From: Crystallibacter degradans
GTDB lineage: Bacteria; Actinomycetota; Actinomycetes; Actinomycetales; Micrococcaceae
Length of the DNA: 64,000 nt
Assembly: GCF_012952295.1 (NCBI RefSeq)
Contig: NZ_JABBCH010000010.1
Location: forward strand, 62,001-126,000
Reading direction: 5' to 3'
This document shows, piece after piece, positions 18,710-29,698 of this stretch. A program made the position numbers and the translations under genes. Positions within the stretch are counted from its first letter, which is position 1; every line of letters begins with the position of its first letter. The notes under the pieces were generated by a model. It did no database searches, was not told the origin of the DNA, and saw only the letters and a program-made list of their open reading frames with translations.

Positions 18710-18771
18710 GTTTATTCTAGCGCTTTCCCTAGCCAGTCTACGAACCGGAGCCGTTGCTGCAGCGCCGGCGG

Positions 18772-19749
18772 CTACTGCTGGACCGCCACAGCATCGGACA
18801 CAATGTCGATCCGCCAGCCGGTGAGCTTGGCAGCCAAACGGGCATTCTGGCCCTCTTTACCGATGGCCAGGGACAGCTGGTAGTCCGGCACGACCACACG
18901 GGCGGCACGCAGATCCGGATCCGTAATGGTGACCGAAGACACGCGCGAGGGAGAGAGGGCATTGCCGATAAACGTTGCCGGGTCTTCGCTGAAGTCCACG
19001 ATGTCGATCTTCTCATCGTGCAGCTCGGTCATGACGGCGCGCACGCGGGAACCCATCTCGCCAATGCAGGCGCCCTTGGCGTTGAGGCCGGGAATGTTGG
19101 CCTTCACAGCGATCTTGGTGCGGTGGCCCGCCTCGCGCGCCAGCGCCACGATCTCGACGCTGTTGTCCGCGATCTCCGGGACTTCCAGTTCGAAGAGTTT
19201 ACGGACCAGGCCCGGGTGCGAGCGGGAAAGCGTGATTGATGGACCCTTCATGCCGCGGTGTACATCCACCACATAGGCACGCAAGCGGGCGCCATGCGGG
19301 TACTTCTCCCCCGGCACCTGTTCCGGCGGCGGCAGCAGTGCCTCGACGGTGCCGAGGTCCACCTGGACCATGTTGGGATTGTGGCCTTGCTGGATCAACC
19401 CGGAGACGAGCTCGCCTTCCTTGCCGCGGAAAATGCCGAGCACGTTGTCATCCTCGGCGTCCCGCAGGCGCTGCAGAATGATCTGGCGCGCGGTGGAAGC
19501 CGCAATACGGCCGAACCCGCTCGGGGTGTCGTCGAACTCGCCGACAACGGTGCCGTCCTCGTCCATTTCCGCGGCCCAGATGGTCACATGGCCGCTCTTG
19601 CGGTCCAGCTCGGCGCGAGCCTTATCGATCGAACCCGGCGTCTTGTGGTACGCCACCAGCAACGCCTGCTCAATCGTGGGAATGAGCAGGTCCAGGGGGA
19701 TTTCGCGTTCACGTTCCAGGAACCGCAGGGCGCTCATGTCGATATCCAT
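18772..19749 (-). CDS. nusA: Transcription termination/antitermination protein NusA
   Basis: NusA binds RNA polymerase and modulates pausing, termination and antitermination. The 325-residue protein has the N-terminal polymerase-binding domain (1-125), an S1 domain ('[20 protein letters not shown]') and two KH domains ('[15 protein letters not shown]' and '[15 protein letters not shown]'). It lacks the C-terminal acidic repeats of enteric NusA, as usual in actinobacteria. The ATG at 19749 follows a GGAGG and overlaps no upstream frame; rimP ends one base before it. Confidence 0.95.
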   Translation of the reverse strand: MDIDMSALRFLEREREIPLDLLIPTIEQALLVAYHKTPGSIDKARAELDRKSGHVTIWAAEMDEDGTVVGEFDDTPSGFGRIAASTARQIILQRLRDAEDDNVLGIFRGKEGELVSGLIQQGHNPNMVQVDLGTVEALLPPPEQVPGEKYPHGARLRAYVVDVHRGMKGPSITLSRSHPGLVRKLFELEVPEIADNSVEIVALAREAGHRTKIAVKANIPGLNAKGACIGEMGSRVRAVMTELHDEKIDIVDFSEDPATFIGNALSPSRVSSVTITDPDLRAARVVVPDYQLSLAIGKEGQNARLAAKLTGWRIDIVSDAVAVQQ

Positions 19750-19750
19750 G

Positions 19751-20365
19751 TCAGGCCTCCTCATCTTCTAGTTCGCCGCGCATCTGAGCTGCGGCCAGGT
19801 CTTCATCCAGGTGGGTGAATTCTATTTCCACCTTGCCGCTGCGGATGTTCGCAAAGGCCAGTTGGACGGGTTCCCCGTGCTTGGGCTTCATGCCCTTCTT
19901 CACGGGAATGTCGGGCCGTAGCGTGACGGAATCGTCCCCGACTTCCAGCAGACGCCCGGTGACGTTGTCGCCGTCGAGAACTTTCACCGACACCTTGCGG
20001 CCGAGATTGCGGCGCCAGTGCCGCGGCTCGGTCAGCGGCCGGCTCACGCCGGGGGAAGAAACTTCAAGATCATAGGGGGCGCCCTCATCATGCGGGTCCT
20101 CGTCCAGTGCCGCGGACAGGCTCTGCGAGACCTCCGAAATCTTGTCCAGGCTCACGCCGCCCTGCTGGTCCTCGGGCAGATCCACGATCACGTGTACGGT
20201 GCGCTGGGTTCCGGCGATCCGAACTTCAATGTCTTCCAAGTACAGGTCGCTGGCAGCCACGGTGGGGGCCAGTAGGTCCTTCAGCCGCGACGCTTCCAAT
20301 TGGGTCTGGGCGCCGGATGGTTTCCCCGACTGGAACACGCCGGTGTGATCGGGTCGATCCGCCAT
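19751..20365 (-). CDS. rimP: Ribosome maturation factor RimP
   Basis: RimP assists 30S subunit maturation. The 204-residue sequence has the two-domain RimP pattern with '[28 protein letters not shown]' in the centre and 'FTHLDEDL' near the C-terminus. It is the first gene of the rimP-nusA-ylxR-infB transcription unit, so the main promoter should lie in 20366-20478, opposite a divergent gene. Confidence 0.93.
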   Translation of the reverse strand: MADRPDHTGVFQSGKPSGAQTQLEASRLKDLLAPTVAASDLYLEDIEVRIAGTQRTVHVIVDLPEDQQGGVSLDKISEVSQSLSAALDEDPHDEGAPYDLEVSSPGVSRPLTEPRHWRRNLGRKVSVKVLDGDNVTGRLLEVGDDSVTLRPDIPVKKGMKPKHGEPVQLAFANIRSGKVEIEFTHLDEDLAAAQMRGELEDEEA

Positions 20366-20478
20366 AGCTGCCTCCCGCTAGATGTTGTTGTAGCTACTAG
20401 ACTAGCGACTTTCTCACGCTCCCGTGACACGCTGATAGGCCACGCGCCGCACCGTGTGGTGCGTCCGTGCCTGCTGCC

Positions 20479-21717
20479 ATGACATTATCAACTGTTGTGG
20501 GAACAACGTCAGGACGGCCGGCCAAGGGCACGGCCGGCACCAAGGCCGGCGGCAGAGCCGGCCGCTTTTTCCGGCGTACCTTACTGCTTTTGCTTGCCGC
20601 CGCACTGGTCGTCAGCATCGGCACCGTCGTCACCAGCCTGGAGACTGTCCCTCCCCCGCTGAGCACCACCGAACAGGCGCGTCTGGACGCCCGGCAGCGG
20701 CTTCTGGCAGTAGCCGGAGACCTTCGTCACCTCGCCTCGGCAGAGGGCAATTCAAACAACGACGACGGCGGCTCGATACTGCTGCTGAGCGCCGCTTCCG
20801 CGCTGGAACAGCAGGCCGGACTGTTCCCGCTGCAGACCGCCTGGCCATCGGGAGCCGCCGTTCCGGATTCCGATTCCGGAGACGGTGCTGGCACCCCCGA
20901 AGCCGATGCACCCGGTCCCATGCCCGCCGACCCGCCGTCGCGCGAAGCAGCGGCGCCGATGCTGGAGAGCACGCTGCAACGGCTGGCCTCGACCTCCCGT
21001 TTCCTGCTCTCGGCGTCCTTGGAGGTGGAACCCGGCCTTGCGCGCCTGCTGGCCTCCGTCGGCGCGTCGGTTTTCAACCAGGCCTCCTTGCTGCACGAGG
21101 CTTATCCCACCACCGAACAGCCGGTGGCCTGGCGATCTGATGTGGTGGATCCGCCGACGGAATGTGCCCGGCCCGACGCCCAAGACCAGGAATCCCAGTC
21201 TTCGGCGCCCGGGGGCGGACTGCCGGCGGAAGCACAGGCCGTATCCGCCGTCGTTGTGAGTGAATACAAGCTGGCGTTCCTGTACCAGGCCGCGCTGCCC
21301 CGGCTCACGGGTGAACAGCGTAAAGCCGCGACGGAGAACTACGCCGCGCATCGGGACCTGATGGAGCGCTGGGAGGAGCTGGCCGCGGACGCCTGCGTGG
21401 ACCTGCCCCTGCGCGAGCCGGCCTATGCACTTCCCGAGGGCTTCCTCGACGAACCGTGGCAGGGGCTCGGCAATGCGGAACACGAAGCGGCGCTGGCGCT
21501 GGGCGACCTGGTGGCCCTTGGGGACGGCGCACTGCGGGCGGCCGCAGCCGCAGACCTGCCGGGAGCGGCAGAGCGGATCGCGGCCATCACCGGGGAGCCG
21601 CCGCTCACCCCCGGCCTCGACCTTCGGCCAAGCGGCAACACAGTCTCCCCTTCCGGAGCGTCCGAAACTGCCGGTGCAGCATCGTCGGCGCCCGCGACGA
21701 AGGACGGCCCGCGATGA
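20479..21717 (+). CDS. DUF4439-type exported/membrane-anchored protein
   Basis: This protein of about 412 residues has a basic N-terminus, one hydrophobic segment (about residues 32-55) and a long extracellular part with acidic low-complexity stretches. The C-terminal about 140 residues ('VSEYKLAFLYQAALPRLTGEQRKAATENYAAHRDLMERW') form a helical, ferritin-like domain of the DUF4439 type. Function is unknown. The start is uncertain: GTG 20467, ATG 20479 and GTG 20497 are all possible and none has a clear ribosome site. It overlaps the next gene as ATGA and is divergent from rimP. Confidence 0.7.
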   Translation: MTLSTVVGTTSGRPAKGTAGTKAGGRAGRFFRRTLLLLLAAALVVSIGTVVTSLETVPPPLSTTEQARLDARQRLLAVAGDLRHLASAEGNSNNDDGGSILLLSAASALEQQAGLFPLQTAWPSGAAVPDSDSGDGAGTPEADAPGPMPADPPSREAAAPMLESTLQRLASTSRFLLSASLEVEPGLARLLASVGASVFNQASLLHEAYPTTEQPVAWRSDVVDPPTECARPDAQDQESQSSAPGGGLPAEAQAVSAVVVSEYKLAFLYQAALPRLTGEQRKAATENYAAHRDLMERWEELAADACVDLPLREPAYALPEGFLDEPWQGLGNAEHEAALALGDLVALGDGALRAAAAADLPGAAERIAAITGEPPLTPGLDLRPSGNTVSPSGASETAGAASSAPATKDGPR

Positions 21718-22697
21718 TCCCGATGGAGCTCCCGGCCGACCTGCGGCTCAACGCGCTGCAGTTACCCGGCGGCTCCCGCTGGCTCCAGCAGTTCAACAAC
21801 CTGTGCGCCGCCATGTTCGAAAGCTGGCAGTTGGAGGCGGACCCCGCCGGTGGCGGACCCTGGTTCGGGCAGCTGGCGGCAGTAGTGCCGGTGCGCACCC
21901 GGTCCGGCACACCGGCGGTGCTGAAGCTCGCGGTTCCCCACGATGAAGCGCTGCTCGAGTCCGCGGTGCTGCGGATCTGGGACGGTCGCGGTGCCGTGGC
22001 CCTGCTGCGTAGCGGGAAGGACCCTTTTGTGCAGTTGCTCGAGCGGCTGGACGGCGACCGGTCCTTGCTCGATATCCCGCTGGACGAGACTGCGGCGGTG
22101 TGGGGACCGCTGGTGCGGCAGCTGCACCGGTCCCCCGAAGCGGCGGAGAGTTGGCCATCCTTTGAAACCGTAGCGGCGACGGCCGAGCAGTGGTCGGATT
22201 CGCTGCCTGCGGACTGGTCTGCGCTCGGCGAGCCCTTTGACCGCTGGCTGCTCGAATGCGCACTGGAGGTCTGCCAGGTCCGGGGCACGGTGGGGCGCCG
22301 TGAAGCCCGCGATGTGCTGGTCCACACCGACCTGCATTATGGGAACGTGCTGGCCCGGACGGATACTGCGCGCAGTTTCGCGGCCATCGATCCGAAGCCC
22401 ATGCTGGGCGAGGCGGAATTCGAGGTGGCGCCGATGCTCTGGAACCGGATACCGGACCTGCACGCCACAGATCCGGAAACCCACCTGGTCCGCCGGTGCG
22501 AGGAACTTTGCGCAGCGGCGGAGCTGCAGCCGGAGACCACACTGCAGTGGAGCATCGTCCGCGAGGTGTCCAACGCACTGGACTATCTGCAGCACGGCAG
22601 CAGCGGCCACGCACAACGTTCCCTCTGGGTTGCCTCCACGCTTGCCGGACGTACCCTGCCGGGGCTTCCGCCCGCACATGAACTGCAACTGCCGTAG
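21714..22697 (+). CDS. Aminoglycoside phosphotransferase-like kinase (APH(6)/streptomycin kinase type)
   Basis: This 327-residue protein has the phosphotransferase core: a lysine in 'PAVLKLAVPHDEA', the Brenner-like catalytic motif HTDLHYGN, and the metal-binding region 'IDPKPMLGEAEFE'. The arrangement is close to streptomycin 6-kinase-type and hydroxyurea phosphotransferases. Whether it gives resistance is unknown; many chromosomal members in actinobacteria act on other small molecules. Its ATG overlaps the DUF4439 gene, indicating co-expression. Confidence 0.8.
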   Translation: MIPMELPADLRLNALQLPGGSRWLQQFNNLCAAMFESWQLEADPAGGGPWFGQLAAVVPVRTRSGTPAVLKLAVPHDEALLESAVLRIWDGRGAVALLRSGKDPFVQLLERLDGDRSLLDIPLDETAAVWGPLVRQLHRSPEAAESWPSFETVAATAEQWSDSLPADWSALGEPFDRWLLECALEVCQVRGTVGRREARDVLVHTDLHYGNVLARTDTARSFAAIDPKPMLGEAEFEVAPMLWNRIPDLHATDPETHLVRRCEELCAAAELQPETTLQWSIVREVSNALDYLQHGSSGHAQRSLWVASTLAGRTLPGLPPAHELQLP

Positions 22698-22724
22698 GCC
22701 GGCCCGCCGTGGCATACCTCGGTC

Positions 22725-23534
22725 CTAAGCCCCCGGCTTCCCCAGGATGTTCTCCTGCACCACGTCGTAGCCCAGCTTGATGATCAGGGCCGCGACCACG
22801 AGCAGGAAGACCACGCGGATGAATTTGCTGCCCTGGGTTACCGCCATCCGGGCGCCGAGGTAGCCGCCGGCCATGTTCGCCAGACCCAGAATCAGGCCGA
22901 GTCCCCACAGCAGGGCGCCGCTGGGCAGGAAGAACAGCAGCGCGCCGAAGTTGGTGGCCATGTTCACGATCTTGGCCTTGGCACTGGCGGCCAGGAAGTT
23001 GTAGCCGAGCATGGCCACCATCGCGATGATCAGGAATGAGCCCGTTCCGGGGCCGATCAGCCCGTCGTAAAACCCGATGACCAGACCGATGCCGGCGGCC
23101 GTGCCGAAATGCCGCGCCCCGGTGTAGCGCAGCTTGGTGAGGGTGCCCGCCGTCGGACGCAGGGCAGTAAAAATTGCGACGGCGATGAGCGCCGCTACGA
23201 TGATCGGTTTGAACACTTCCGAGGGCAGCACCGTGGCCACGATCGCGCCGCCGAAACTGCCCGCCAGCGCTACCCCGGCCATGGGCAGCGCGGTCTTCAG
23301 GTCGGGGTGCGCGCGCCGGTAATAGGTAATGGCGCTGGTGGTAGTGCCGAAGATCGAGCCCATCTTGTTGGTCGCCAACGCCTGCACAGGACTGATACCC
23401 GGCACGAGCAGCAGCGCCGGCAACTGGATCAGCCCGCCGCCGCCAACCACTGCGTCAACCCAGCCGGCGGCGAAACCGGCCACCACCACAAGGATGATGG
23501 TGGCCAGCTCCAGTTCCTCGAGTCCGGAGATCAC
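22725..23534 (-). CDS. TSUP family (TauE/SafE) membrane permease
   Basis: This 269-residue membrane protein has about eight hydrophobic segments and the twin TSUP motifs: '[21 protein letters not shown]' in the first half and '[21 protein letters not shown]' in the second. The family exports or imports sulfite, sulfonates or sulfur compounds. The substrate is unknown. Its GTG overlaps the proS stop, so it is translated with proS. Confidence 0.85.
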   Translation of the reverse strand: MISGLEELELATIILVVVAGFAAGWVDAVVGGGGLIQLPALLLVPGISPVQALATNKMGSIFGTTTSAITYYRRAHPDLKTALPMAGVALAGSFGGAIVATVLPSEVFKPIIVAALIAVAIFTALRPTAGTLTKLRYTGARHFGTAAGIGLVIGFYDGLIGPGTGSFLIIAMVAMLGYNFLAASAKAKIVNMATNFGALLFFLPSGALLWGLGLILGLANMAGGYLGARMAVTQGSKFIRVVFLLVVAALIIKLGYDVVQENILGKPGA

Positions 23535-25330
23535 TTCCCGGCGAGGGCGGCCACCTGTGCGACGGCGTCCTCCAGGGGCACGTTCTGCGCTTCGCCCGTG
23601 GCCCGGTCCTTGACCTCGACGACACCGTCGGCCAGGCCGCGGCCGACCACCAGGATGGTCGGCACACCGATGAGTTCCGCGTCGCCGAACTTCACGCCGG
23701 GGGAAACCTTGGGCCGGTCATCGTAGATGACCTCCAGTCCGGCGGCCGCGAGCTCTTCGGAGAGCTTGTCGGCGGCCTCGAAGATTTCCTGTCCGCGGCC
23801 GGTTGCCACGACGTGCACGTCGGCAGGGGCAACGTTGCGGGGCCAGATCAGCCCCTTGTCGTCGTGGTTCGATTCGGCCAGGGCGGCCACGGCCCGGGTG
23901 ACGCCGACGCCGTACGAACCCATGGTGACGGTGGCCAGCTTGCCGTTCTTGTCCAGCACCTGCAGGCCCAGGGCCTCGGCGTACTTGCGGCCCAGCTGGA
24001 AAATGTGGCCCATCTCGATGCCGCGTGCGGCCTCGAGCGGACCGGAGCCGTCAGGGGCTTCGTCGCCGGCGCGCACGTCGACGGACTCGATGACGCCGTC
24101 CCAGGTGAAGTCGCGGCCGGCCACCAGGCCGAAGACGTGCTTGCCGTCCACGTTCGCGCCGGTGATCCAGCTGGTTCCGGAGACCACGCGCGGGTCCACC
24201 AGGTACAGCAGTCCGGTCTTGCCTTCGGTGCCGAGCACCGCCGCGTTCAGGCTCTCGCCCGGGCCGATGTAGCCCCGGACCAGGCCCGGGTGCTTCTTGA
24301 GGTCGTTTTCGTTGGCAGCCTCGATGCCGATTTCCCCGCCGATCGGCAGGAAGCCGCCGATGTTGGCTTCGACCCGCTTGAGATCCACGGCGCGGTCGCC
24401 CGGCACACCGAGCACCACCACCTGGCGCTCCCCGGTCGGCAGGGTGACAGCCAGGACCACGTTCTTCAGCGTGTCCGCAGCTGTCCATTCACCCTCGGGA
24501 CGCGGCGCCAGCTCGTTGGCCGCCGCCACCAGGGTGTCGATGGTCGGCGTGTCCGGGGTGTCCTTGACCTCGGCCTCGGGCGCGTTGGTGAAGTCGATCT
24601 CTGCCGGAACCACGGTGGTGACCGCTTCGACATTGGCCGCGTAACCGCCGGCCGAGCGGACGAAGGTATCCTCGCCGACCCCGGTCGGGTGCAGGAATTC
24701 CTCGCTCTTGGATCCGCCCATGGCCCCCGCGGTGGCCTTCACGGGTACCACTTCGAGTCCCAGCCGCTCGAAAATACGCAGGTAGGCGCCGCGGTGGGCC
24801 TGGTAGCTGTCCTCGAGTCCGGCGTCGTCAATATCGAAGGAATACGAATCCTTCATGATGAACTCCCGGCCGCGCAGCAGCCCGGCACGGGGGCGCGCTT
24901 CGTCGCGGTACTTGGTCTGGATCTGGTACAGGCAGACCGGCAGATCCTTGTACGAGGAGTACAGGTCCTTGACCAGCAGCGTGAACATTTCCTCGTGCGT
25001 GGGAGCCAGCAGATAGTCCGCGCCCTTGCGGTCCTGCAGGCGGAAGAGGCCCTCGCCGTACTCGGTCCAGCGGTTGGTGGCCTCATACGGTTCGCGCGGC
25101 AGCAGCGCCGGGAAATGGACTTCCTGGGCGCCGATGGCCGTCATCTCCTCGCGGATGATGGTTTCCACCTTGGCCAGCACCTTCAGCCCCAGCGGCAGCC
25201 AGGAGTAGATGCCGGGAGCCGCGCGGCGGATGTACCCGGCGCGGACCAGCAGCCGGTGGCTGGCCACCTCGGCGTCGACGGGATCTTCGCGCAGAGTGCG
25301 CAGGAACAGGGTGGAGAGTCGCAGGACCAC
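23531..25330 (-). CDS. proS: Prolyl-tRNA synthetase
   Basis: This class II synthetase charges tRNA-Pro. The 599-residue protein is the bacterial type with an inserted editing (INS/YbaK-like) domain between catalytic motifs 2 and 3 (about residues 225-405). Motif 2 region '[27 protein letters not shown]' and motif 3 region '[15 protein letters not shown]' are intact, and the anticodon-binding domain is at the C-terminus. It starts with GTG. Confidence 0.96.
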   Translation of the reverse strand: MVLRLSTLFLRTLREDPVDAEVASHRLLVRAGYIRRAAPGIYSWLPLGLKVLAKVETIIREEMTAIGAQEVHFPALLPREPYEATNRWTEYGEGLFRLQDRKGADYLLAPTHEEMFTLLVKDLYSSYKDLPVCLYQIQTKYRDEARPRAGLLRGREFIMKDSYSFDIDDAGLEDSYQAHRGAYLRIFERLGLEVVPVKATAGAMGGSKSEEFLHPTGVGEDTFVRSAGGYAANVEAVTTVVPAEIDFTNAPEAEVKDTPDTPTIDTLVAAANELAPRPEGEWTAADTLKNVVLAVTLPTGERQVVVLGVPGDRAVDLKRVEANIGGFLPIGGEIGIEAANENDLKKHPGLVRGYIGPGESLNAAVLGTEGKTGLLYLVDPRVVSGTSWITGANVDGKHVFGLVAGRDFTWDGVIESVDVRAGDEAPDGSGPLEAARGIEMGHIFQLGRKYAEALGLQVLDKNGKLATVTMGSYGVGVTRAVAALAESNHDDKGLIWPRNVAPADVHVVATGRGQEIFEAADKLSEELAAAGLEVIYDDRPKVSPGVKFGDAELIGVPTILVVGRGLADGVVEVKDRATGEAQNVPLEDAVAQVAALAGK

Positions 25331-25461
25331 GCTTGGTTTCCGTTTCTAAAGTTCGTTGTGTCGCAACAGCAGATCAGTAACTAATCCTACGGTCGCCGGG
25401 CGGTTCGGGTGAATTTGGGGCAGAGTGTCGCCGGGAGCGCATCCTGTTGGACTGCGGCTTT

Positions 25462-26388
25462 TTAGAAGAGCACGGTGGCGAAGGTGCCGACCTGCTCAAA
25501 GCCCACGCGCTGGTAGGCGGCAACTGCACGCTGGTTGTAGTCGTTGACGTACAGGCTCGCCACCGGGGCGAACTTGCGCGAAAGTTCGACGACGGCGGCC
25601 ATGTACGTTGCCGCAAGTCCCTTGCCGCGGTAGGCCGGGTTCATCCATACGCCTTGGATCTGCACGGCATCGGCCGAGACGTTGCCTAGCTCGGCCTTGA
25701 AAACTACTTCACCGCCGGGCTCGCGGTAGACCAGCGAATGCCCCTTGTCGATCAGGCTCCGCACGCGCTGGCGGTAGTGGTGTCCACCGGCAGCCATCGG
25801 GGAATAGCCGACTTCCTCTTCGAACATGGCCACGCAGGCCGGCAGCAGCACGTCCAGGTCCGCCCCGGTGGAGAAGCGGACCGCCGGATCCGCAGCCACG
25901 GCGGGCTTGCCGCGCAGTTCCATCAGTGGCTGGTTGGGCCGGACATCGAAGGGTCGGGTGGAATTGTGCTGGAAGGAACTCCAGATGCCCAGCACGGCTT
26001 CCGCCGGGCCGAAGATGGACGACGTCCGGCGGTTGCTGGAGGCCAGAAACTGGCCGAGGTTGGTGCCCTGTTCGGCAGTGAGCGCCGTGGGCACAAGATT
26101 GACCCCGCTCCAGCATGCACCGGCCAAAGCACCCTCGGCGAAGTAACCGAGGATTTCAGCGCCCGAAGGGGTGGGCGCAGCGGTTCTTGCGGCTTCCAGA
26201 TGCGCGGCGAGGAACACGTTGGACACCGGATCCTGTTTCACCAGATCCCAGAGCCGACGCGTGTCCCCTTCGTCCAGGACCCGGATTTCGGCATGCCCCA
26301 GCGCCGCCGCGGCTTCGCAGCCGGAATCCGTGCGCAGCCGGTTAGCTGACGTTAACCACGGGGCTACCCTTGACAGCATTTTCGCCAT
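25462..26388 (-). CDS. GNAT acetyltransferase with DUF4081-like N-terminal domain
   Basis: The C-terminal half carries a GNAT fold with the acetyl-CoA site '[20 protein letters not shown]' and '[17 protein letters not shown]'. The N-terminal half matches the DUF4081 type domain that often precedes it in actinobacteria. The substrate is unknown. No start codon exists after the ispG stop, so the gene must overlap it. I choose the ATG at 26388, which has GGGGGAG four bases upstream and overlaps the ispG end by 47 bases; an ATG at 26379 is an alternative. Confidence 0.8.
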   Translation of the reverse strand: MAKMLSRVAPWLTSANRLRTDSGCEAAAALGHAEIRVLDEGDTRRLWDLVKQDPVSNVFLAAHLEAARTAAPTPSGAEILGYFAEGALAGACWSGVNLVPTALTAEQGTNLGQFLASSNRRTSSIFGPAEAVLGIWSSFQHNSTRPFDVRPNQPLMELRGKPAVAADPAVRFSTGADLDVLLPACVAMFEEEVGYSPMAAGGHHYRQRVRSLIDKGHSLVYREPGGEVVFKAELGNVSADAVQIQGVWMNPAYRGKGLAATYMAAVVELSRKFAPVASLYVNDYNQRAVAAYQRVGFEQVGTFATVLF

Positions 26389-27508
26389 CGGTCTCCCCCA
26401 TTTCCTCCGCAATTCTCATTGCTTCTTCGATGAGTGTCTCAACAATCTGGTCCTCTGGCACAGTTTTGATGACTTCGCCCTTCACAAAGATCTGGCCCTT
26501 GCCGTTGCCGGAGGCTACGCCCAGGTCCGCCTCGCGGGCTTCGCCTGGTCCGTTGACAACGCAGCCCATAACAGCCACGCGCAGCGGAACTTCCATGCCT
26601 TCCAGTCCGGCGGTGACCTCATCTGCGAGCGTGTAGACATCCACCTGGGCGCGGCCGCAGGACGGGCAGGACACGATCTCCAGCTTGCGCGGACGCAGGT
26701 TCAGCGACTGCAGGATCTGGTTGCCGACCTTGATCTCCTCCACCGGCGGTGCCGAGAGGGAAACACGGATGGTGTCGCCGATGCCCTTGGAGAGCAGGGC
26801 GCCGAAAGCTGTTGCGGACTTGATGGTGCCTTGGAAAGCCGGACCGGCCTCGGTAACGCCGAGGTGCAGCGGCCAGTCGCCCCGCTCCGCCAGCAGCTCG
26901 TAGGCGCGCACCATCACTACCGGATCATTGTGCTTAACGGAGATCTTGAAGTCGTGGAAGTCATGCTCTTCGAAGAGCGAAGCTTCCCAGACGGCCGACT
27001 CCACCAGTGCCTCCGGGGTGGCCTTGCCGTACTTTTGCATCAGGCGCGGATCCAGCGAGCCGGCGTTGACGCCGATCCGGATGGACACTCCGGCATCCTT
27101 GGCGGCTTTGGCGATCTCCTTGACCTGATCATCGAATTTGCGGATATTGCCCGGGTTCACCCGCACTGCCGCACAGCCGGCGTCGATCGCAGCGTAAACA
27201 TACTTCGGCTGGAAGTGGATGTCGGCAATGACCGGGATCTGCGACTTCTTCGCAATGATCGGCAGCGCTTCGGCGTCATCGGCGCTGGGGCAGGCTACCC
27301 GGACAATGTCGCAGCCCGACGCCGTCAGCTCGGCGATCTGCTGCAAGGTGGCGTTGATGTCCGTGGTCGGTGTGGTGGTCATGGACTGGACGCTGACCGG
27401 CGAGTCCGATCCAACGCCAACCGAGCCGACCTTGATCTGGCGCGTTTTACGGCGCGGCGCCAGGACAGGCAGCGGTGCGTTTGGCATTCCAAGGTTGACC
27501 GAGGTCAA
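26342..27508 (-). CDS. ispG: 4-hydroxy-3-methylbut-2-en-1-yl diphosphate synthase (flavodoxin-type) IspG
   Basis: IspG (GcpE) makes HMBPP in the MEP isoprenoid pathway using a 4Fe-4S cluster. The 388 residues contain '[11 protein letters not shown]', '[10 protein letters not shown]' and the cluster cysteines in 'CPSCGR' and '[10 protein letters not shown]'. The open frame reaches a TTG at 27559. I choose the TTG at 27508 because GGAGGA lies 5 bases before it. dxr of the same pathway lies 4 kb upstream in the same direction. Confidence 0.94.
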   Translation of the reverse strand: MTSVNLGMPNAPLPVLAPRRKTRQIKVGSVGVGSDSPVSVQSMTTTPTTDINATLQQIAELTASGCDIVRVACPSADDAEALPIIAKKSQIPVIADIHFQPKYVYAAIDAGCAAVRVNPGNIRKFDDQVKEIAKAAKDAGVSIRIGVNAGSLDPRLMQKYGKATPEALVESAVWEASLFEEHDFHDFKISVKHNDPVVMVRAYELLAERGDWPLHLGVTEAGPAFQGTIKSATAFGALLSKGIGDTIRVSLSAPPVEEIKVGNQILQSLNLRPRKLEIVSCPSCGRAQVDVYTLADEVTAGLEGMEVPLRVAVMGCVVNGPGEAREADLGVASGNGKGQIFVKGEVIKTVPEDQIVETLIEEAMRIAEEMGETDGENAVKGSPVVNVS

Positions 27509-27598
27509 AACATCCTCCAGGGGGCAGTTTGCAGAACAGCTTTCATTATCCTCCGGCAACCCGGATCTTGCGAAGATACCGGCCAGCTGTGGGAAAGA

Positions 27599-27889
27599 TC
27601 ATGCGTAGTCGGCGAAGGCTCCGGTCACGGGCTTCCACTCGGTCACCCGCAGGCCGGAAACAAAGTTCTGCACATTGAACGGGTCCTGCTTCAGTTCCTC
27701 CAGCAGGGCGCCTTCGCTCCCGGCGGTGAACAGCAGCAGCGCGCCGGTGCCGTCGGCGTACGGGCCCGAAGCCAGCAGGCGGCCTTCGTTGACGAACCCC
27801 TTCAGCCATTCGCGGTGGGCGGCACGGTACTCGTCGCGGCCCTCTTCGGTATCGGCGGCGTAAACATACTCGACGGCAAAAACACTCAT
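27599..27889 (-). CDS. YciI family protein
   Basis: This 96-residue protein has the YciI/dimeric alpha-beta barrel pattern: 'RDEYRAAHREWLKGFVNEGRLLASGPYADGTGALLLF' and a C-terminal 'DPFNVQNFVSGLRVTEWKPV'. Such proteins are dimers that often act as small-molecule hydrolases or have unknown function. It stands between a lipoprotein gene and ispG. Confidence 0.85.
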   Translation of the reverse strand: MSVFAVEYVYAADTEEGRDEYRAAHREWLKGFVNEGRLLASGPYADGTGALLLFTAGSEGALLEELKQDPFNVQNFVSGLRVTEWKPVTGAFADYA

Positions 27890-27923
27890 GCCGACACCTT
27901 ACCTGCCCTCAGGGCCGGGTTAA

Positions 27924-29606
27924 TCATTGGTAGGACACGAACCAAGGCGCCGGTTTAACGTCGCCGTAGGTCCGCTCCGGGGAGAACATCGGAGTGTCTT
28001 CATCGTAGAAGTTCTTCCAGCCCATCCACACGTCGTCGGGCAGGTCCTGCCGCAGCGCGCGCCAGGTCTCCAGCTTCTGTCCCGGTCCGCCGTGGCCGTC
28101 GGCATGGATGACGACGGCGAGCTCGTCATGCCCGGTCTCAAGCTGCTCCCGGTTGGAGATCATCCGCAACTGGAACTGGTGCAGGATCAGCACCTTCTGC
28201 GGCAGGTTGTTCTCCAGCGTCAGCCGGGCCAACCAGTCGCTGACCTCGTTGACTTCTGCCGCGGTCACCGAGCCGATCTGCTCCATATGCCGCTCGCCGT
28301 CCTGCAACCGCCACTCCGGGTCCAGGGCCAGGCCGACATGCGGTTCCTTGAGCAGTTCCTCGTAGGCCTTGGCCTGGGTGAGGAAGTCGGTTCGGCCGGG
28401 CTGCAGGTCCAGCACCACATACACGCCCGCTTCGCCTGCGGCGTCTACCCAGGTCCGCAGCAGGTCGATGTCAGTGGCGGAAGAATAATCGCCGTCCTCG
28501 CCAGCGGATCCGGTGGCGACCGTGGCAATGATCTCGAACGCCGGAACTACCGGCTCGTCGCTCAGGCCCTTGTACTCGCCGGCCAGCTTCTTGGCCCGGT
28601 CGATGGTGGCCTCCACATCCTGTTCGCCGAGGGCCCCCAGCGCCGGACCGGACGGGTGGCCGTAGAGTGCGACCATCCGCCGCGATGGGAAGGCCAGCAT
28701 TCCTCCCCCGGGCAGTTCCGCTGCCGTCATGGCGGTTTCGGTCCGGGCGGCGAACTGCGCCGTGCTGCCGAAGTCCGCGCCAATGGCGAGAATGTTGTGC
28801 TCCGGTTCGGCGCGCAGAAAGTCTATGGTTTCCGGGTCGGCCCGGGGGTCGGCCGCGGCATCGACGTGGGTGCGCACACCGGCGGCCTGAAGCACGGCCA
28901 TGGTGGCCGGCAGGTCCTTCCGGACATCTTCGCCAAGCAGCACCGAGAACGGGGCTGCTTCTTCCGCGCCCGCAACCTCGTCCAAGGGTTGGTCCGGACC
29001 AAGAATCTCGACGCCGCCCAGAACGCTTTCCCACTCCGCCGGGCCGGAGGCTGCCGCGGTTCCGGAGACTGCTGTCCCGGTGGCTTCGTCCGTTCGGGCA
29101 GCTTCGGCAGTTCCGGTGGGTTCCGGCAACCCGGACGGACCGGACGGACCGGGGGAAGCCTCAGCCGCCGCGGATTCGGCAGCTCCGGCCGGCGCGCCGA
29201 AGGCCTTGACCTGGCGGACACCAAGCCGCTGCAGCTCGGCCTCGAGCCCGTCCCCGGCCAGCAGCAGCGGCGCTCCGGCGGGACCGGCCTCGGCGGCGGC
29301 CGCTTCGATGGCAGCGGCGTCCCCTCCCGGGGCAACCACAGCCACCGGGCTGGACTGGAACAGGGTTTGGCTGGCGGCCAGCGCTGCCTCGGCGTCGGTC
29401 CCCTTGATGACAGCAGGCTCCGCGGCGGCAGTGCTGAGGTAGACCCGGTTTTCGTCCCGGTCGGACCCGCTTTCCGCTGCCGTCCCCGACGCGCCGGGCC
29501 TGCCGTTCTGTCCGGCCGTGCAACCGCTGAGCACCAGCGCCGCGGCCAACGCCGACGCGGCCAGTACCCGAGACAATCCGGACTTGCCGCTGCCGTGCTT
29601 GGACAT
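27924..29606 (-). CDS. Large lipoprotein with cell-wall-binding-like and barrel-like regions
   Basis: This 560-residue protein has a lipoprotein signal with lipobox LSGC (Cys29), so it should be anchored outside the membrane. Residues about 75-150 resemble a cell-wall-binding repeat of the CWB2 kind ('SQTLFQSSPVAVVAPGGD', 'GAPLLLAGDG'). A Pro/Ser/Gly/Ala linker (about 140-190) follows. Residues about 330-560 look like an alpha/beta barrel hydrolase ('VVLDLQPGRTDFL', 'GLALDPEWRL', 'AVVIHADGHGGPG'). I do not recognise a named family; a role in cell-wall or polysaccharide handling is only a guess. Confidence 0.7.
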   Translation of the reverse strand: MSKHGSGKSGLSRVLAASALAAALVLSGCTAGQNGRPGASGTAAESGSDRDENRVYLSTAAAEPAVIKGTDAEAALAASQTLFQSSPVAVVAPGGDAAAIEAAAAEAGPAGAPLLLAGDGLEAELQRLGVRQVKAFGAPAGAAESAAAEASPGPSGPSGLPEPTGTAEAARTDEATGTAVSGTAAASGPAEWESVLGGVEILGPDQPLDEVAGAEEAAPFSVLLGEDVRKDLPATMAVLQAAGVRTHVDAAADPRADPETIDFLRAEPEHNILAIGADFGSTAQFAARTETAMTAAELPGGGMLAFPSRRMVALYGHPSGPALGALGEQDVEATIDRAKKLAGEYKGLSDEPVVPAFEIIATVATGSAGEDGDYSSATDIDLLRTWVDAAGEAGVYVVLDLQPGRTDFLTQAKAYEELLKEPHVGLALDPEWRLQDGERHMEQIGSVTAAEVNEVSDWLARLTLENNLPQKVLILHQFQLRMISNREQLETGHDELAVVIHADGHGGPGQKLETWRALRQDLPDDVWMGWKNFYDEDTPMFSPERTYGDVKPAPWFVSYQ

Positions 29607-29698
29607 GCCACCTCCATACGTCGCTTCTGCTGCCAGTGTAGCCAGCGCCGCCGTCGTCGTTGTGGAGGTTCCGATGCAGGCGGTTCGGGCCTGCGTTG

